Positions 1 through 9,479 of a stretch of DNA of 48,513 nt are shown piece after piece. A program made the translations under genes and the position numbers. The notes below the pieces were generated by a model, which searched no databases, had not been told where the DNA came from, and worked only from the letters and a program-made list of their open reading frames with translations. The first letter of the stretch is position 1. The number at the start of each line of letters is the position of its first letter. This DNA is from an uncultured Lachnospiraceae bacterium (GTDB lineage Bacteria > Bacillota > Clostridia > Lachnospirales > Lachnospiraceae): the NCBI GenBank assembly GCA_947178125.1, contig CAMWXB010000027.1:1-48513 (forward strand). The letters are read 5' to 3'.

Positions 1-1068
1 TTAACTTCAATTTATATATATTTATTAAAAAAAAGTCTAAAAATTAAAATCAATATCGAAATTATTGGATTTGCTTTAATGCTGTTGTTTGGGAGTATAG
101 CTTCTTGTATAAATGCTGTTGATAAGAGCAGTGCAATCCAATATATTATTATATATACGTTGTTGTTCATCTTTTTATGGGAAAATGAAATTCTCAATGA
201 TATAATCATAATAGACGAAAATACTGCTGTAAGTTTTTTTGCAATGATTTCATTAATATTAGGAATTGGTTTTTTTATTACACATAGGATGACTGCGGTA
301 TGGTCATTATCGCGGATGGCAATTTTTTATAATTTAAAAAATGGTATAGCTTCAAATACATTAGCAGGAGTTATGGCTCCATTTGTTTGTGGTTGCGTAT
401 TGATTTTAATTGAATCTAAAGATATTAAGTCGAAAATGTTGTCTTTTTTGGCAGTTATGATGATGTTACCTGTTTTGCTGGCAATCCAAAGCCGAGGAGC
501 GTATCTGGGCATGTCAATTGCAGTTTTATGGATTCTTTTCCGTGGGAGATCTACTAGAATTATTTGTGCATTTATTTGCCTATTTTTTGTAGTATTATTA
601 ATTTTCATAAATAGGCCAGAATTATATATACGCTTTTTTGGCAGATTTAGCAGTGTAGTATATAGGACAGGAAGCTCACTGAACGGAAGAGAAAAACTAT
701 ATAAGATTGCATGGGAAATGTTTCAAGAACATCCATTTATCGGGAATGGATTTTGGCAATTTTATGCAAAAGGCATAGCAGAAAAAGACCCACACAATTT
801 TTTATTAGCTTATCTTGCCTCAACTGGTATTGTTGGTTGTACAGGATTTTTACTGTATTTAGTTGTAACCTATAAAAGATGGATTAATTCACTGAAAATG
901 AAAATGGATAATTCAAAATTGTTGTGCGAAATTGGAATCACTGCGAGTATTATTTTTATTGTACATGGTTTTGTGGAGCCATCTTTGTCAACACAGGCAC
1001 CACTATCAATCTTTATTTTACTTGCTCTTTTGCCTGTGAAAATAAAAAAAGAAAAATGTTATGATTAA
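1..1068 (+). CDS. O-antigen ligase/polymerase-like membrane protein (5' end cut by window)
   Basis: The frame is open from base 1 and the first ATG at 79 lies inside a hydrophobic stretch, so the gene begins outside the window. The visible part is an integral membrane protein with many hydrophobic helices. Near the C terminus is the Wzy_C/WaaL signature: a polar loop with NGREKLYKIAWEMF, then HPFIGNGFWQF and DPHNFLLAYLASTGIVG (bases about 680-840). That loop is typical of enzymes that polymerise or ligate polysaccharide repeat units at the outer face of the membrane. The gene is AT-rich compared with the rest of the window. It is followed 27 bases later by a flippase, which supports a capsule or exopolysaccharide locus. 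Ligase and polymerase cannot be separated by sequence alone. Confidence 0.8.
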   Translation, partial: LTSIYIYLLKKSLKIKINIEIIGFALMLLFGSIASCINAVDKSSAIQYIIIYTLLFIFLWENEILNDIIIIDENTAVSFFAMISLILGIGFFITHRMTAVWSLSRMAIFYNLKNGIASNTLAGVMAPFVCGCVLILIESKDIKSKMLSFLAVMMMLPVLLAIQSRGAYLGMSIAVLWILFRGRSTRIICAFICLFFVVLLIFINRPELYIRFFGRFSSVVYRTGSSLNGREKLYKIAWEMFQEHPFIGNGFWQFYAKGIAEKDPHNFLLAYLASTGIVGCTGFLLYLVVTYKRWINSLKMKMDNSKLLCEIGITASIIFIVHGFVEPSLSTQAPLSIFILLALLPVKIKKEKCYD

Positions 1069-1095
1069 ATCTGAGTTGCATGAAAAGAGATAAAA

Positions 1096-2472
1096 ATGAA
1101 GCTACATAAAGGAATCATCGAAGTAATCCTTGCCAATATTATAAATCTCATTATCTCAATAGGAAACGGATTTTTTCTGCCTAAATATTTATCTATAGAG
1201 TCTTATGCTGATGTAAAGACTTTTCTTTTATATATTTCATATGTTGGGGTTTTACATTTTGGATATGTGGATGGTGTTTATATAAAGTATGGGGGTAAAC
1301 TAATACAGGAAATAAGCACAGAAGAACTTGCTTATGAGAAAAAAGTATTGGCGTTGTTTCAGATAGTGATAACTTTGCCAATTTTATTAATTGCTTGTTT
1401 TGATAGAGATTTTAATTTGTTATGCGCCTCATTTAGCGTTTTGCCAATCAATATGGTATCTTATTTCAAATTTATATATCAGGCAACCGGAGAATTTAAG
1501 AAATATAGATATATTACCAATTTAAGTACAATATTAGTTTTTGTGTTTAATCTGATTTTTCTGTTTATCATCAAAACAGATTTTTCGCTATGGTACATAG
1601 GAACACATGTTTTGGTATCTTTTACCATTTGTTGTTTTTATGAATGGAGAAATAAGTGTGGCAGTATCCGTAATAAAATTACATTAAAGGGAATCTGTAT
1701 TCGATTAAAGGAAAATATTAATCTGGGCATTGTTATTATGCTTGGAAATTTTATGGGTATGTGGATTACCAGCATAGACAGATGGTTTGTTAAGTTTTCT
1801 TTTAATGTCGCTGAGTTCGCATATTATTCGTTTGCAGTTACAATGTTAAGATTTATCAATGTTGTTGTGACCGCATTTTCGATAACCTTATATAGTTTTT
1901 TCTGTAAAGAACCAGAAAAAGAAGATGTTGTCAGGCTGCGAAGAATGGTGTTAGTGATAGGAGCTGTAATTATTGCTGCTATTTTTCCGATAGACCTTAT
2001 CATTCAGATATACCTGAAGAAATATATCTATGCGATTCCTGTTATAAGAATTCTTTTTCTAACACAATTCATTTTGATTGAAGTAAATGCAATTTATTTG
2101 AATTTATATAAGGCAAATAACCTGCAAAAAAAGTATTTAATACATATGTTAGTGATTACTGTCTTTGCGTTTATATCTAATTTGGTCATTGGCTACTTAT
2201 GGAGAAATAATATCGCAGCATATTCACTGGCAACTTTTCTGACGTCACTCGTGTGGCTTATTTTATGCCAAGCAGATTTGCCGCAATATAAAATGAGCAA
2301 AAGGGAATGGATATATATATTATTAACAGTGACTGCATATTTTGTTTGCAATTGTTTTAACGCATGGATGGGGATGGCTCTCTATGTGGGTTGGATAATA
2401 ATAGAAACAACAATACTTTTCTTAAAAGACATTCGGTTATTATTCGGAATGATGAAGAGTAAAAAAGAGTAG
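1096..2472 (+). CDS. Polysaccharide flippase, Wzx/MATE-like (MOP superfamily)
   Basis: A 458-residue protein with about 12-14 hydrophobic segments and short charged loops, the length and profile of oligosaccharide flippases. The N terminus (KGIIEVILANIINLIISIGNGFFLPKYLSIESYADVK, quoted in part: GNGFFLPKYLSIESYADVK) resembles the first helix pair of Wzx proteins. It would move lipid-linked repeat units across the membrane for the upstream polymerase. The ATG at 1096 follows an AAGAGAT-type weak ribosome site. AT-rich like its upstream neighbour. Function is inferred from topology and context; substrate is unknown. Confidence 0.75.
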   Translation: MKLHKGIIEVILANIINLIISIGNGFFLPKYLSIESYADVKTFLLYISYVGVLHFGYVDGVYIKYGGKLIQEISTEELAYEKKVLALFQIVITLPILLIACFDRDFNLLCASFSVLPINMVSYFKFIYQATGEFKKYRYITNLSTILVFVFNLIFLFIIKTDFSLWYIGTHVLVSFTICCFYEWRNKCGSIRNKITLKGICIRLKENINLGIVIMLGNFMGMWITSIDRWFVKFSFNVAEFAYYSFAVTMLRFINVVVTAFSITLYSFFCKEPEKEDVVRLRRMVLVIGAVIIAAIFPIDLIIQIYLKKYIYAIPVIRILFLTQFILIEVNAIYLNLYKANNLQKKYLIHMLVITVFAFISNLVIGYLWRNNIAAYSLATFLTSLVWLILCQADLPQYKMSKREWIYILLTVTAYFVCNCFNAWMGMALYVGWIIIETTILFLKDIRLLFGMMKSKKE

Positions 2473-2479
2473 ATATAGA

Positions 2480-2545
2480 GACAGTATAACCGCAAAAAAA
2501 CGCAAATTAGAAAGGCAAGGTTTCTAATGCCTGCGGTATAATGTC
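2480..2545. other. Y-shaped inverted repeat after the flippase
   Basis: Starting 8 bases after the flippase stop, an outer arm (ACCGCA/TGCGGT, with flanking TATA and GACA/TGTC, one bulge) encloses a perfect 8-bp hairpin, ATTAGAAA (2506-2513) and TTTCTAAT (2521-2528). No clear T-tract follows, so it is not a textbook terminator. It belongs to the class of post-stop hairpins seen elsewhere in the window. Confidence 0.6.
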
Positions 2546-2562
2546 GGCAGTGAGAAGCATGA

Positions 2563-2901
2563 TCACTTGTTGATATCCGCTTTCAATTTCTCCAGTTCGG
2601 CGGAAAGCGTTTGAAGCATGGAGTCCATTTCCGCAATACGGGCGTCTTTCTCCGCAATACATGCCTTGTCTTCTGCAATAATCTTCTTGTAAGTCCGTAT
2701 TTCCCGGTAATATTCTTCCCTGTCAAGACACCGTTTCCGGATATCTTCTTCCGCGCTGAGCTTAAACATTGTTTTGGAGGCCTCAGCGATATAGTTGTTT
2801 TCAGAAGCCAGCATATGAATCTCCTCCCACGTTGCGGCCTTGAATAATCTGGCCCAATGATCGATCAGATAGAGTTTATCTTCGTCGGTCGCCCGAGAAT
2901 A
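2563..2901 (-). pseudogene. C-terminal remnant of an Rpn-type (PD-(D/E)XK) recombination-promoting nuclease
   Basis: About 112 residues starting at YSRATDEDKLYLIDH and passing through WARLFKAATWEEIHML, then a charged heptad-like tail ending AELEKLKADINK. From memory this matches the C-terminal half of Rpn-family putative transposase/nucleases common in Lachnospiraceae, where the tail forms a coiled coil. The catalytic N-terminal domain is absent: upstream of base 2901 the frame encodes only a low-complexity hydrophobic run in AT-rich DNA. It is on the opposite strand to its neighbours. It is a different subtype from the intact nuclease at 9760. Confidence 0.65.
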
Positions 2902-3045
2902 AAGATAAATATTTTTTAACATAAATGAAATCAAAGTGCAAATGTTTTGTATCGGTGATGACGTAGAAAAATAAATGACGAAATATCGACTATTAAAAAA
3001 GAAAATCATTATATAGGAGAAAAAGAACATATATTTGATGTCTGG

Positions 3046-3075
3046 ATACAAAATATGGTGTTGTACATTTTGTAT
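3046..3075. promoter_or_regulatory. 9-bp inverted repeat upstream of thl
   Basis: ATACAAAAT (3046-3054) and ATTTTGTAT (3067-3075) are perfect inverted repeats with a 12-base spacer, about 75 bases upstream of the thl -35 box. It could be an operator or a remnant of the AT-rich gap. The 2902-3262 gap otherwise holds only the thl promoter and leader. No Rex-type box was seen. Confidence 0.35.
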
Positions 3076-3148
3076 ACCTGCTACATTATATAAAAAGATA
3101 TCTGTAAGGAAATCCCCAACGAACCTACGAAAACGATATCGAAAACCA

Positions 3149-3177
3149 TTGCAAAAACAGAACCCCTATGATACAAT
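3149..3177 (+). promoter_or_regulatory. Putative sigma-A promoter of the butyryl-CoA operon
   Basis: TTGCAA (3149-3154), 17 bases, TACAAT (3172-3177), preceded by TG one base before the -10 (extended -10). It lies about 85 bases upstream of the thl start. The promoter at 9480 has the same architecture and similar flanks. Confidence 0.65.
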
Positions 3178-3262
3178 AGTGGCAGTGGGAAATGATAAAA
3201 AAATAACAATCATCCCAGAAGCCCGAACAAAGGCATTTAGAGAGTAAACGGAGGAAAGAAAA

Positions 3263-4447
3263 ATGGCAAAAAAAGTTGTTTTGGCAGGCGCATGTCGTAC
3301 TGCAATCGGTACAATGGGCGGAGCACTGAGCACAACTCCCGCACCGGTTCTCGGATCTATCGTTATTAAGGAGGCATTAAACAGAGCAGGCGTTCCGGCA
3401 GATGCTGTAGACCATGTGTATATGGGATGCGTTATCCAGGCGGGACTTGGACAGAACGTAGCGCGTCAGGCATCTATTAAAGCCGGCTTACCGGTTACAA
3501 CACCTGCAGTTACCGTCAATGTCGTATGTGGTTCCGGTCTGAACTGCGTTAATATGGCGGCACAGATGATCATCGCAGGAGATGCCGATATTGTTGTTGC
3601 GGGCGGTATGGAAAATATGTCAATGGCTCCTTATGCGGCAATGCAGGGTCGCTACGGTTACAGAATGAACAATGCGACACTGGTCGATACCATGGTAAAC
3701 GACGCATTATGGGATGTTTTCAATAACTATCATATGGGCATTACAGCAGAGAATGTTGCTGAGAAATACGGCCTGACAAGAGAGCAGCTCGATGAGTTCG
3801 CTGCATGGTCACAGCAGAAATGTGAAAAAGCAAGAGCGGAAGGAAAATTCAAAGATGAAATTGTTCCGGTCGAAGTAAAGAAGAAAAAAGAGACAATCGT
3901 TGTAGATACGGATGAAGGCCCTCGTGCAGGCGTAACAGCGGAGAGCATTTCCAAACTGCGTCCTGCTTTCAAACCGGAAGGCGGCCTTGTTACGGCAGCA
4001 AACTCTTCAGGTATCAATGACGGCGCTGCTGCAATCGTTGTTATGAGCGAAGAAAAAGCAAAAGAACTGGGCGTTAAGCCGATGGCTACTTTCGTAGCAG
4101 GCGCACTTGGCGGTGTAGATCCTTCTATCATGGGCGTAGGTCCTGTACCGGCTACCCAGAAGGCAATGGCTAAAGCCGGCATGAAGATCGATGATTTCGA
4201 TTTGATTGAAGCAAACGAAGCATTTGCGGCACAGTCTCTTGCAGTACAGAAAGATTTGGGATTCAGCAACGACGTATTGAACGTAAACGGCGGTGCGATC
4301 GCGCTTGGTCATCCGGTAGGAGCTTCCGGCTGCCGTATTCTTGTAACGCTGCTTCATGAGATGGAGAAACGCGACGCAAAGAAAGGTCTTGCGACACTGT
4401 GCATCGGCGGCGGTATGGGCTGTGCAACGATCGTTACGAGAGATTAG
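3263..4447 (+). CDS. thl: Acetyl-CoA C-acetyltransferase (thiolase)
   Basis: Condenses two acetyl-CoA to acetoacetyl-CoA, the entry step of butyrate synthesis. It has the normal thiolase length of 394 residues. The nucleophile Cys89 lies in [10 protein letters not shown], and the C-terminal catalytic pair is His350 in [10 protein letters not shown] and Cys380 in CIGGGMG; the NEAFA motif is present. GGAGG at 3250-3254 with 8-base spacing fixes the ATG. It is the first gene of a six-gene co-directional operon. Biosynthetic rather than degradative use is inferred from the crt-hbd-bcd-etf neighbours. Confidence 0.96.
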   Translation: MAKKVVLAGACRTAIGTMGGALSTTPAPVLGSIVIKEALNRAGVPADAVDHVYMGCVIQAGLGQNVARQASIKAGLPVTTPAVTVNVVCGSGLNCVNMAAQMIIAGDADIVVAGGMENMSMAPYAAMQGRYGYRMNNATLVDTMVNDALWDVFNNYHMGITAENVAEKYGLTREQLDEFAAWSQQKCEKARAEGKFKDEIVPVEVKKKKETIVVDTDEGPRAGVTAESISKLRPAFKPEGGLVTAANSSGINDGAAAIVVMSEEKAKELGVKPMATFVAGALGGVDPSIMGVGPVPATQKAMAKAGMKIDDFDLIEANEAFAAQSLAVQKDLGFSNDVLNVNGGAIALGHPVGASGCRILVTLLHEMEKRDAKKGLATLCIGGGMGCATIVTRD

Positions 4448-4454
4448 CGATATA

Positions 4455-4521
4455 TCATTAGGCAAGGTTGAAAATTAGAAATCTTCAACCGCGGGTTTGG
4501 GTCTGATGCCTCAAACTCGCA
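4455..4521 (+). repeat. Structured intergenic segment with two hairpins, related to 11325-11400
   Basis: Between thl and crt: GGTTGAA (4466-4472) pairs with TTCAACC (4484-4490), and CGGGTTTG (4492-4499) pairs with CAAACTCG (4512-4519) with one G-U. The crt ribosome site follows directly. The stretch from TTCAACCGC through the loop to GAGAAAGG is recognisably similar to bases 11334-11400, so this is probably a dispersed structured repeat. It may affect read-through from thl to crt. Confidence 0.5.
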
Positions 4522-4547
4522 GACTGAGAAAGGAGTATGGTTATAGA

Positions 4548-5333
4548 ATGGAATTTGTATTATATGAAGTAAAAGGCCAGGTCGGCATCATTACCATCAG
4601 CCGTGAAAAAGCGTTGAACGCTTTGAATTCTGCGGTTCTGGAGGAACTGGACAAGACACTTGACGCAGTCGATCTGGATAATATTAGATGCCTTATTTTA
4701 ACAGGCGCAGGACAGAAATCCTTCGTAGCGGGTGCGGATATCGGAGAGATGAGCACGCTGACGAAAGCAGAAGGCGAAGCATTTGGTAAAAAGGGAAATG
4801 ATGTTTTCCGTAAACTGGAAGTCTTCCCGATTCCTGTCATTGCGGCAGTAAACGGTTTTGCACTCGGCGGCGGCTGTGAGATTTCCATGAGCTGCGATAT
4901 CAGAATCTGTTCCGACAACGCGGTATTCGGACAGCCGGAAGTTGGCCTCGGCATTACACCCGGTTTTGGCGGCACACAGAGACTTGCAAGACTGGTCGGC
5001 CCGGGTATGGCAAAACAGATGATCTACACGGCAAGAAATATCAAGGCTGATGAGGCTTTGCGGATTGGTCTTGTAAATGCTGTATATCCGCAGGAAGAAC
5101 TGATGGCAGCAGCAGAGAAAATGGCAGCAGGCATCGCAAAGAATGCACCGATAGCAGTGCGTAACTGCAAGAAAGCAATAAACGACGGTCTGGAAGCTGG
5201 TATGGACGATGCAATCGTTATCGAGGAGAAGTTGTTCGGCGACTGTTTCGAGACAGAAGACCAGAAATACGGTATGGCATTTTTCCTGGATAAGAATAAA
5301 GAAAAGGTAAAAGAGCCGTTTAAAAACAAATAA
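4548..5333 (+). CDS. crt: 3-hydroxybutyryl-CoA dehydratase (crotonase)
   Basis: Dehydrates 3-hydroxybutyryl-CoA to crotonyl-CoA. The 261-residue protein starts MEFVLYEVKG at 4548, served by AGGAG at 4531-4535. An upstream in-frame ATG at 4497 would add 17 residues from inside the hairpin region and has no ribosome site, so it was rejected. The oxyanion-hole motifs AGADIGEM and ALGGGCE are present, and the two catalytic glutamates are Glu111 and Glu131 (GQPEVGLGI). Length and motifs are typical of short-chain crotonases. Third-step enzyme of the operon's reaction series. Confidence 0.95.
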   Translation: MEFVLYEVKGQVGIITISREKALNALNSAVLEELDKTLDAVDLDNIRCLILTGAGQKSFVAGADIGEMSTLTKAEGEAFGKKGNDVFRKLEVFPIPVIAAVNGFALGGGCEISMSCDIRICSDNAVFGQPEVGLGITPGFGGTQRLARLVGPGMAKQMIYTARNIKADEALRIGLVNAVYPQEELMAAAEKMAAGIAKNAPIAVRNCKKAINDGLEAGMDDAIVIEEKLFGDCFETEDQKYGMAFFLDKNKEKVKEPFKNK

Positions 5334-5361
5334 AAATATTAATTTATAGGAGGTTTTTTCC

Positions 5362-6201
5362 ATGAAAGTAGGTATTATCGGCGCAGGCACAATGGGTTCT
5401 GGTATCGCGCAGGCTTTTGCCCAGACAGAAGGGTATGAAGTTTGTTTATGTGATATCAATGAAGAATTTGCTGCAAACGGCAAGAACAAGATTGCCAAAG
5501 GTTTTGAGAAACGTATTGCAAAGGGCAAAATGTCACAGGAAGATGCTGACAAGGTTCTGGCAAAGATTACAACAGGCGTTAAGACAATCTGTACAGATTG
5601 TGATCTGATCGTTGAGGCAGCTCTTGAAGTGATGGATATTAAAAAACAGACATTTAAGGAATTACAGGATATCTGCAAGGCAGATTGTATCTTTGCGACC
5701 AATACATCCTCTCTTTCCATTACGGAAATCGGCGCAGGCATTGACAGACCGGTCATCGGTATGCACTTCTTCAATCCGGCGCCTGTTATGAAGCTGGTTG
5801 AGATCATCCGCGGAGAGAACACCACAGACGAAGTATTTAATAAGGTAAAAGCGATTGCGGAAGAAATCGGCAAGACTCCTGTTGAAGTAAACGAGGCAGC
5901 AGGTTTTGTTGTTAACAGAATCCTGATTCCGATGATCAACGAAGGTATCTGCGTACTGGAAGCAGGTGTTGCAAGCGTAGAAGATATTGATGCGGCTATG
6001 AGACTCGGCGCAAATCATCCGATGGGACCGCTGCAGTTAGGCGATTATGTAGGTCTTGATATCGTTCTTGCAATCATGGAAGTTATTTATTCTGAGACAG
6101 GCGATCCGAAGTATCGTCCCGCTCCGCTTCTTCGGAAGATGGTTCGCGCAGGTAAATTAGGCTGCAAGACCGGAAAAGGATTTTATGACTATTCGAAATA
6201 G
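5362..6201 (+). CDS. hbd: 3-hydroxybutyryl-CoA dehydrogenase
   Basis: Reduces acetoacetyl-CoA to 3-hydroxybutyryl-CoA. The 279-residue protein opens with the dinucleotide-binding loop [14 protein letters not shown] (residues 4-17). Substrate and catalytic residues are visible: Ser117 in NTSS, His135 in GMHFFNPAP, and Glu147 in KLVEII. The second half carries the helical C-terminal domain with [10 protein letters not shown] and GDYVGLD. AGGAGG at 5348-5353 sets the start. Placed between crt and bcd, as in Roseburia-type operons and unlike the C. acetobutylicum order, where hbd is last. Confidence 0.95.
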   Translation: MKVGIIGAGTMGSGIAQAFAQTEGYEVCLCDINEEFAANGKNKIAKGFEKRIAKGKMSQEDADKVLAKITTGVKTICTDCDLIVEAALEVMDIKKQTFKELQDICKADCIFATNTSSLSITEIGAGIDRPVIGMHFFNPAPVMKLVEIIRGENTTDEVFNKVKAIAEEIGKTPVEVNEAAGFVVNRILIPMINEGICVLEAGVASVEDIDAAMRLGANHPMGPLQLGDYVGLDIVLAIMEVIYSETGDPKYRPAPLLRKMVRAGKLGCKTGKGFYDYSK

Positions 6202-6237
6202 ACAGACCATTAAAATATTTATGGAGGAATAAAAATC

Positions 6238-7404
6238 ATGGATTTTACGTTAAGCAAAGAGCATGAAATGGCGAGAACTCTTTTCAAAGAATTCGCTGAA
6301 AAAGAAGCAAAGCCTCTCGCACAGGAGATTGATGAAAATCATCGTTTCCCCAGAGAGACAGTTGATAAAATGGCAAAATTAGGTTTCCTTGGAATTCCTG
6401 TACCGAAGGAGTATGGCGGACAGGGCTGCGATCCTTTGACCTATACGATGTGTGTCGAGGAACTTTCCAAGGTGTGTGGTACAACAGGCGTTATCGTATC
6501 AGCACATACATCTCTCTGCTGTGACCCGATTCAGACATATGGTACAGAAGAGCAGAAACAGAAATATCTGATCCCGCTTGCAAAAGGTGAGAAGTTAGGC
6601 GCTTTTGGTCTGACCGAGCCAGGCGCAGGTACGGATGCACAGGGCCAGCAGACAAAGGCAGTACTTGACGGCGAAGAGTGGGTATTGAACGGCTCCAAGT
6701 GCTTTATCACAAATGGTAAGGAAGCGGATGTATACGTTATTTTTGCAATTACCGGAACGATTGAGAAACGCGGCAGAACGACCAAAGAAATCTCCGCTTT
6801 TATCGTAGAAAAAGGAACACCCGGCTTTTCTTTCGGAACAAAAGAAAATAAAATGGGTATCTGCGGTTCTTCCACATACGAACTGATCTTTACAGACTGC
6901 CGTATCCCTAAGGATAACTTATTAGGCCAGAAGGGCAAAGGCTTCAATATCGCAATGCACACGCTGGACGGCGGACGTATCGGTATCGCTGCACAGGCGC
7001 TCGGTCTTGCAGAGGGTGCATTAGAGACGACCATTAACTATGTAAAAGAAAGAAAGCAGTTCGGCAGATCGATCGGCGCTTTCCAGAATACACAGTTCCA
7101 GCTGGCTGATATGGCTACGAAGGTGCAGGCTGCGCAGATGTTAGTATACAAGGCAGCTATGAAGAAAGCAGAATATGCAAAGAATCCGAAGATTTCCTAT
7201 TCCGTAGAGGCAGCTATGGCAAAACTGTATGCGGCAGAGGTTGCTATGGAAGTAACGACCAAGGCTGTTCAGTTACACGGCGGTTACGGTTATATCAGAG
7301 AATACGACGTAGAGCGTATGATGCGTGATGCAAAGATTACGGAAATCTACGAAGGAACCAGTGAAGTTCAGCGTATGGTCATTTCCGGCAGTCTTTTGAA
7401 ATAA
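6238..7404 (+). CDS. bcd: Butyryl-CoA dehydrogenase (short-chain acyl-CoA dehydrogenase)
   Basis: Reduces crotonyl-CoA to butyryl-CoA, in clostridia as a complex with EtfAB that bifurcates electrons from NADH to crotonyl-CoA and ferredoxin. The 388 residues show the three acyl-CoA dehydrogenase domains; FAD-contact motifs FGLTEPGAGTDA and the C-terminal IYEGTSEVQR are present, with the catalytic base at Glu372. The helix RKQFGRSIGAFQ is canonical. A GGAGG-type site precedes the ATG. The adjacent etfB-etfA genes make the assignment to the butyrate pathway firm. Confidence 0.95.
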   Translation: MDFTLSKEHEMARTLFKEFAEKEAKPLAQEIDENHRFPRETVDKMAKLGFLGIPVPKEYGGQGCDPLTYTMCVEELSKVCGTTGVIVSAHTSLCCDPIQTYGTEEQKQKYLIPLAKGEKLGAFGLTEPGAGTDAQGQQTKAVLDGEEWVLNGSKCFITNGKEADVYVIFAITGTIEKRGRTTKEISAFIVEKGTPGFSFGTKENKMGICGSSTYELIFTDCRIPKDNLLGQKGKGFNIAMHTLDGGRIGIAAQALGLAEGALETTINYVKERKQFGRSIGAFQNTQFQLADMATKVQAAQMLVYKAAMKKAEYAKNPKISYSVEAAMAKLYAAEVAMEVTTKAVQLHGGYGYIREYDVERMMRDAKITEIYEGTSEVQRMVISGSLLK

Positions 7405-7425
7405 TCACATTTTTTAATAAGGTAA

Positions 7426-7446
7426 AATGCGAAAATGCTCCGCATT
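7426..7446 (+). other. Small hairpin between bcd and etfB
   Basis: AATGCG (7426-7431) and CGCATT (7441-7446) pair across a 9-base loop just upstream of the etfB ribosome site GAAAGGAG. Weak; may modulate read-through or stability. Confidence 0.3.
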
Positions 7447-7471
7447 ATCGCTTTGAAAGGAGATAAAATCG

Positions 7472-8254
7472 ATGAAAATCGTTGTTTGTATTAAACAGGT
7501 ACCTGATACAAAGGGTGGCGTAAAGTTCAATCCGGACGGTACGTTAGACAGAGGTGCTATGCTTGCGATCATGAATCCCGATGACAAAGCAGGTCTGGAA
7601 GCAGCACTGAGATTAAAAGATGAATATGGCGCAGAAGTCACAGTCGTGACAATGGGCCTTCCGAAAGCAGAAGAAGTTCTTCGTGAAGCGATGGCAATGG
7701 GCGCTGACAACGGCATTCTTGTAACGGACAGAGTGCTCGGCGGCGCTGATACATGGGCTACTTCTACAACAATTGCAGGCGCGCTCAGAAATCTGGAATA
7801 TGACCTGATCATCACAGGCCGTCAGGCTATCGATGGTGATACCGCTCAGGTTGGTCCTCAGATTTCAGAACACCTCGATATTCCTGTTATTTCTTATGCA
7901 CAGAATATCAAAGTTGAAGGTGACAGCGTTATCGTTGAGCGTCAGTATGAGGACAGATATCATGTTGTTAAGGCGAAGATGCCTTGTCTGATCACAGCGC
8001 TTTCCGAATTAAATGAGCCTCGTTATATGACACCTGGCGGCATCTTTGACGCATATCAGAAAGAGATCACTGTATGGGGCAGAGCTGACCTGAAGGATGT
8101 TGATGATTCCAATCTCGGCCTGAAAGGTTCACCGACCAAGATTGCCAAAGCTTCCGATAAGGTAAGAAAAGGCGCAGGTGAAAAGGTCGTACTTGATCCT
8201 GATGAATCAGTAAGCTACATTGTTGACAAATTGAAAGTAAAACATGTCATTTAA
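7472..8254 (+). CDS. etfB: Electron transfer flavoprotein beta subunit
   Basis: A 260-residue cytoplasmic protein opening MKIVVCIKQVPDT, the typical EtfB start, with the nucleotide-binding stretch AMAMGADNGILVTD and GADTWATSTTIAGAL, then the GRQAIDGDTAQVGP motif. It forms the ETF heterodimer with the next gene and passes electrons to Bcd; in butyrate-forming clostridia the beta-subunit FAD is the bifurcating site. The ATG is preceded by GAAAGGAG. Spacing to etfA is 27 bases. Confidence 0.95.
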   Translation: MKIVVCIKQVPDTKGGVKFNPDGTLDRGAMLAIMNPDDKAGLEAALRLKDEYGAEVTVVTMGLPKAEEVLREAMAMGADNGILVTDRVLGGADTWATSTTIAGALRNLEYDLIITGRQAIDGDTAQVGPQISEHLDIPVISYAQNIKVEGDSVIVERQYEDRYHVVKAKMPCLITALSELNEPRYMTPGGIFDAYQKEITVWGRADLKDVDDSNLGLKGSPTKIAKASDKVRKGAGEKVVLDPDESVSYIVDKLKVKHVI

Positions 8255-8281
8255 TTAAAAAAAGGAAGAGTGGTGAATACG

Positions 8282-9325
8282 ATGAATTTAGAAGAATACA
8301 AGGGAGTATATGTCTTTGCGCAGCAGGTAGACAATGAGATCAGCAGCATCGCATTTGAATTACTTGGTAAAGCCAAAGACCTTGCAAAAGATTTGAATAC
8401 GGATGTAACGGCAGTCCTTTTAGGTTCAGGCGTCAAAGACCTGGCAGACAAACTGGCAGAATACGGCGCAGATAAAGTTATCGTTGTAGATGACCCCGAA
8501 CTGAAAGTTTACAGAACAGAGCCCTATGCACACGCTCTGGCATCTGTTATCAATCAGTATAAACCGGAAATCGTACTGGTAGGTGCGACAGCAATCGGTA
8601 GAGATTTAGGCCCCAGAGTTTCTGCAAGAGTGGCAACAGGTCTTACCGCTGACTGTACCGTTTTGGAAATCGGGGATTTCCCGTTACAGGCAATTCCGGG
8701 ACAGGAGCAGAAACACAATCAGTTGTTAATGACACGTCCGGCATTCGGCGGCAATACCATCGCAACAATCGCTTGTCCGGATAACCGTCCGCAGATGGCA
8801 ACCGTTCGTGCGGGTGTTATGCAGAAGATTGAGCCGATCAAGGGTGCCAAAGCTGTTGTAGAAGAGTATAATCCGGGATTTACACCGAATAACAAATATG
8901 TGGAGATTCTTGATGTCGTAAAGGCTGTAACAGATACCGTGGATATCATGGATGCAAAGATTCTTGTATCCGGCGGCCGTGGTGTCGGAAGTCCGGAGAA
9001 CTTCAAGATTCTGGAAGATTTGGCGGAAGTGCTCGGCGGTACGGTAAGCTGCTCTCGTGCAGTTGTTGATTCCGGCTGGAAACCGAAAGATTTACAGGTT
9101 GGCCAGACAGGTAAGACCGTTCGTCCGAACGTATACTTTGCAATCGGTATTTCCGGTGCGATTCAGCATGTGGCAGGTATGGAAGAGTCTGATATCATCA
9201 TTGCGATCAATAAAGATGCGGATGCACCGATTTTCGATGTAGCCGATTATGGTATCGTAGGCGACTTGAACAAGATTGTTCCGAAGCTGACAGAAAGCCT
9301 GAAAGCAGAAATTGCTGCGAAGTAA
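8282..9325 (+). CDS. etfA: Electron transfer flavoprotein alpha subunit
   Basis: 347 residues. The N-terminal Rossmann-like domain shares nucleotide with EtfB; the C-terminal FAD domain carries SGGRGVGSPENF, SRAVVDSGW, GQTGKTVRPN and GISGAIQH, all canonical. Two in-frame GTG codons at 8270 and 8273 sit too close to the GGAAG site at 8264-8268, so the ATG at 8282 is chosen. It is the last gene of the operon; a good terminator follows at 9380. The terminal butyrate-forming step (but or buk) is not encoded in the window. Confidence 0.95.
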   Translation: MNLEEYKGVYVFAQQVDNEISSIAFELLGKAKDLAKDLNTDVTAVLLGSGVKDLADKLAEYGADKVIVVDDPELKVYRTEPYAHALASVINQYKPEIVLVGATAIGRDLGPRVSARVATGLTADCTVLEIGDFPLQAIPGQEQKHNQLLMTRPAFGGNTIATIACPDNRPQMATVRAGVMQKIEPIKGAKAVVEEYNPGFTPNNKYVEILDVVKAVTDTVDIMDAKILVSGGRGVGSPENFKILEDLAEVLGGTVSCSRAVVDSGWKPKDLQVGQTGKTVRPNVYFAIGISGAIQHVAGMEESDIIIAINKDADAPIFDVADYGIVGDLNKIVPKLTESLKAEIAAK

Positions 9326-9379
9326 TTCCGGCGAAAGGCTGAGAGAATATCGTTACGGAGTTGAACATAAGAAAGTAAC

Positions 9380-9416
9380 AAAAGCAGACAGTGGCGGCAG
9401 GCTGTTGTCTGCTTTT
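9380..9416 (+). terminator. Rho-independent terminator of the butyryl-CoA operon
   Basis: A perfect 11-bp stem (9380-9390 with 9406-9416) ends in TTTT, 15-base loop, 54 bases after the etfA stop. The T-tract is short but the stem is strong. Confidence 0.7.
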
Positions 9417-9479
9417 ATGATAAGAAACTATTATCATCCGATGTAACGAAAAAACGTTCAAAATTATTTGGAAAATCTA

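Noticed and set aside
3046..3177. Rex operator controlling the butyrate operon
   Set aside because: No TTGTTAA-N-TTAACAA-like site found; the inverted repeat at 3046 has a different sequence.
3035..3247. 70-codon open frame upstream of thl
   Set aside because: No ribosome site, basic low-complexity translation, and it runs through the thl promoter.
4698..5939. 413-codon minus-strand frame under crt and hbd
   Set aside because: Shadow of two certain genes; no ribosome site and no recognisable motif.
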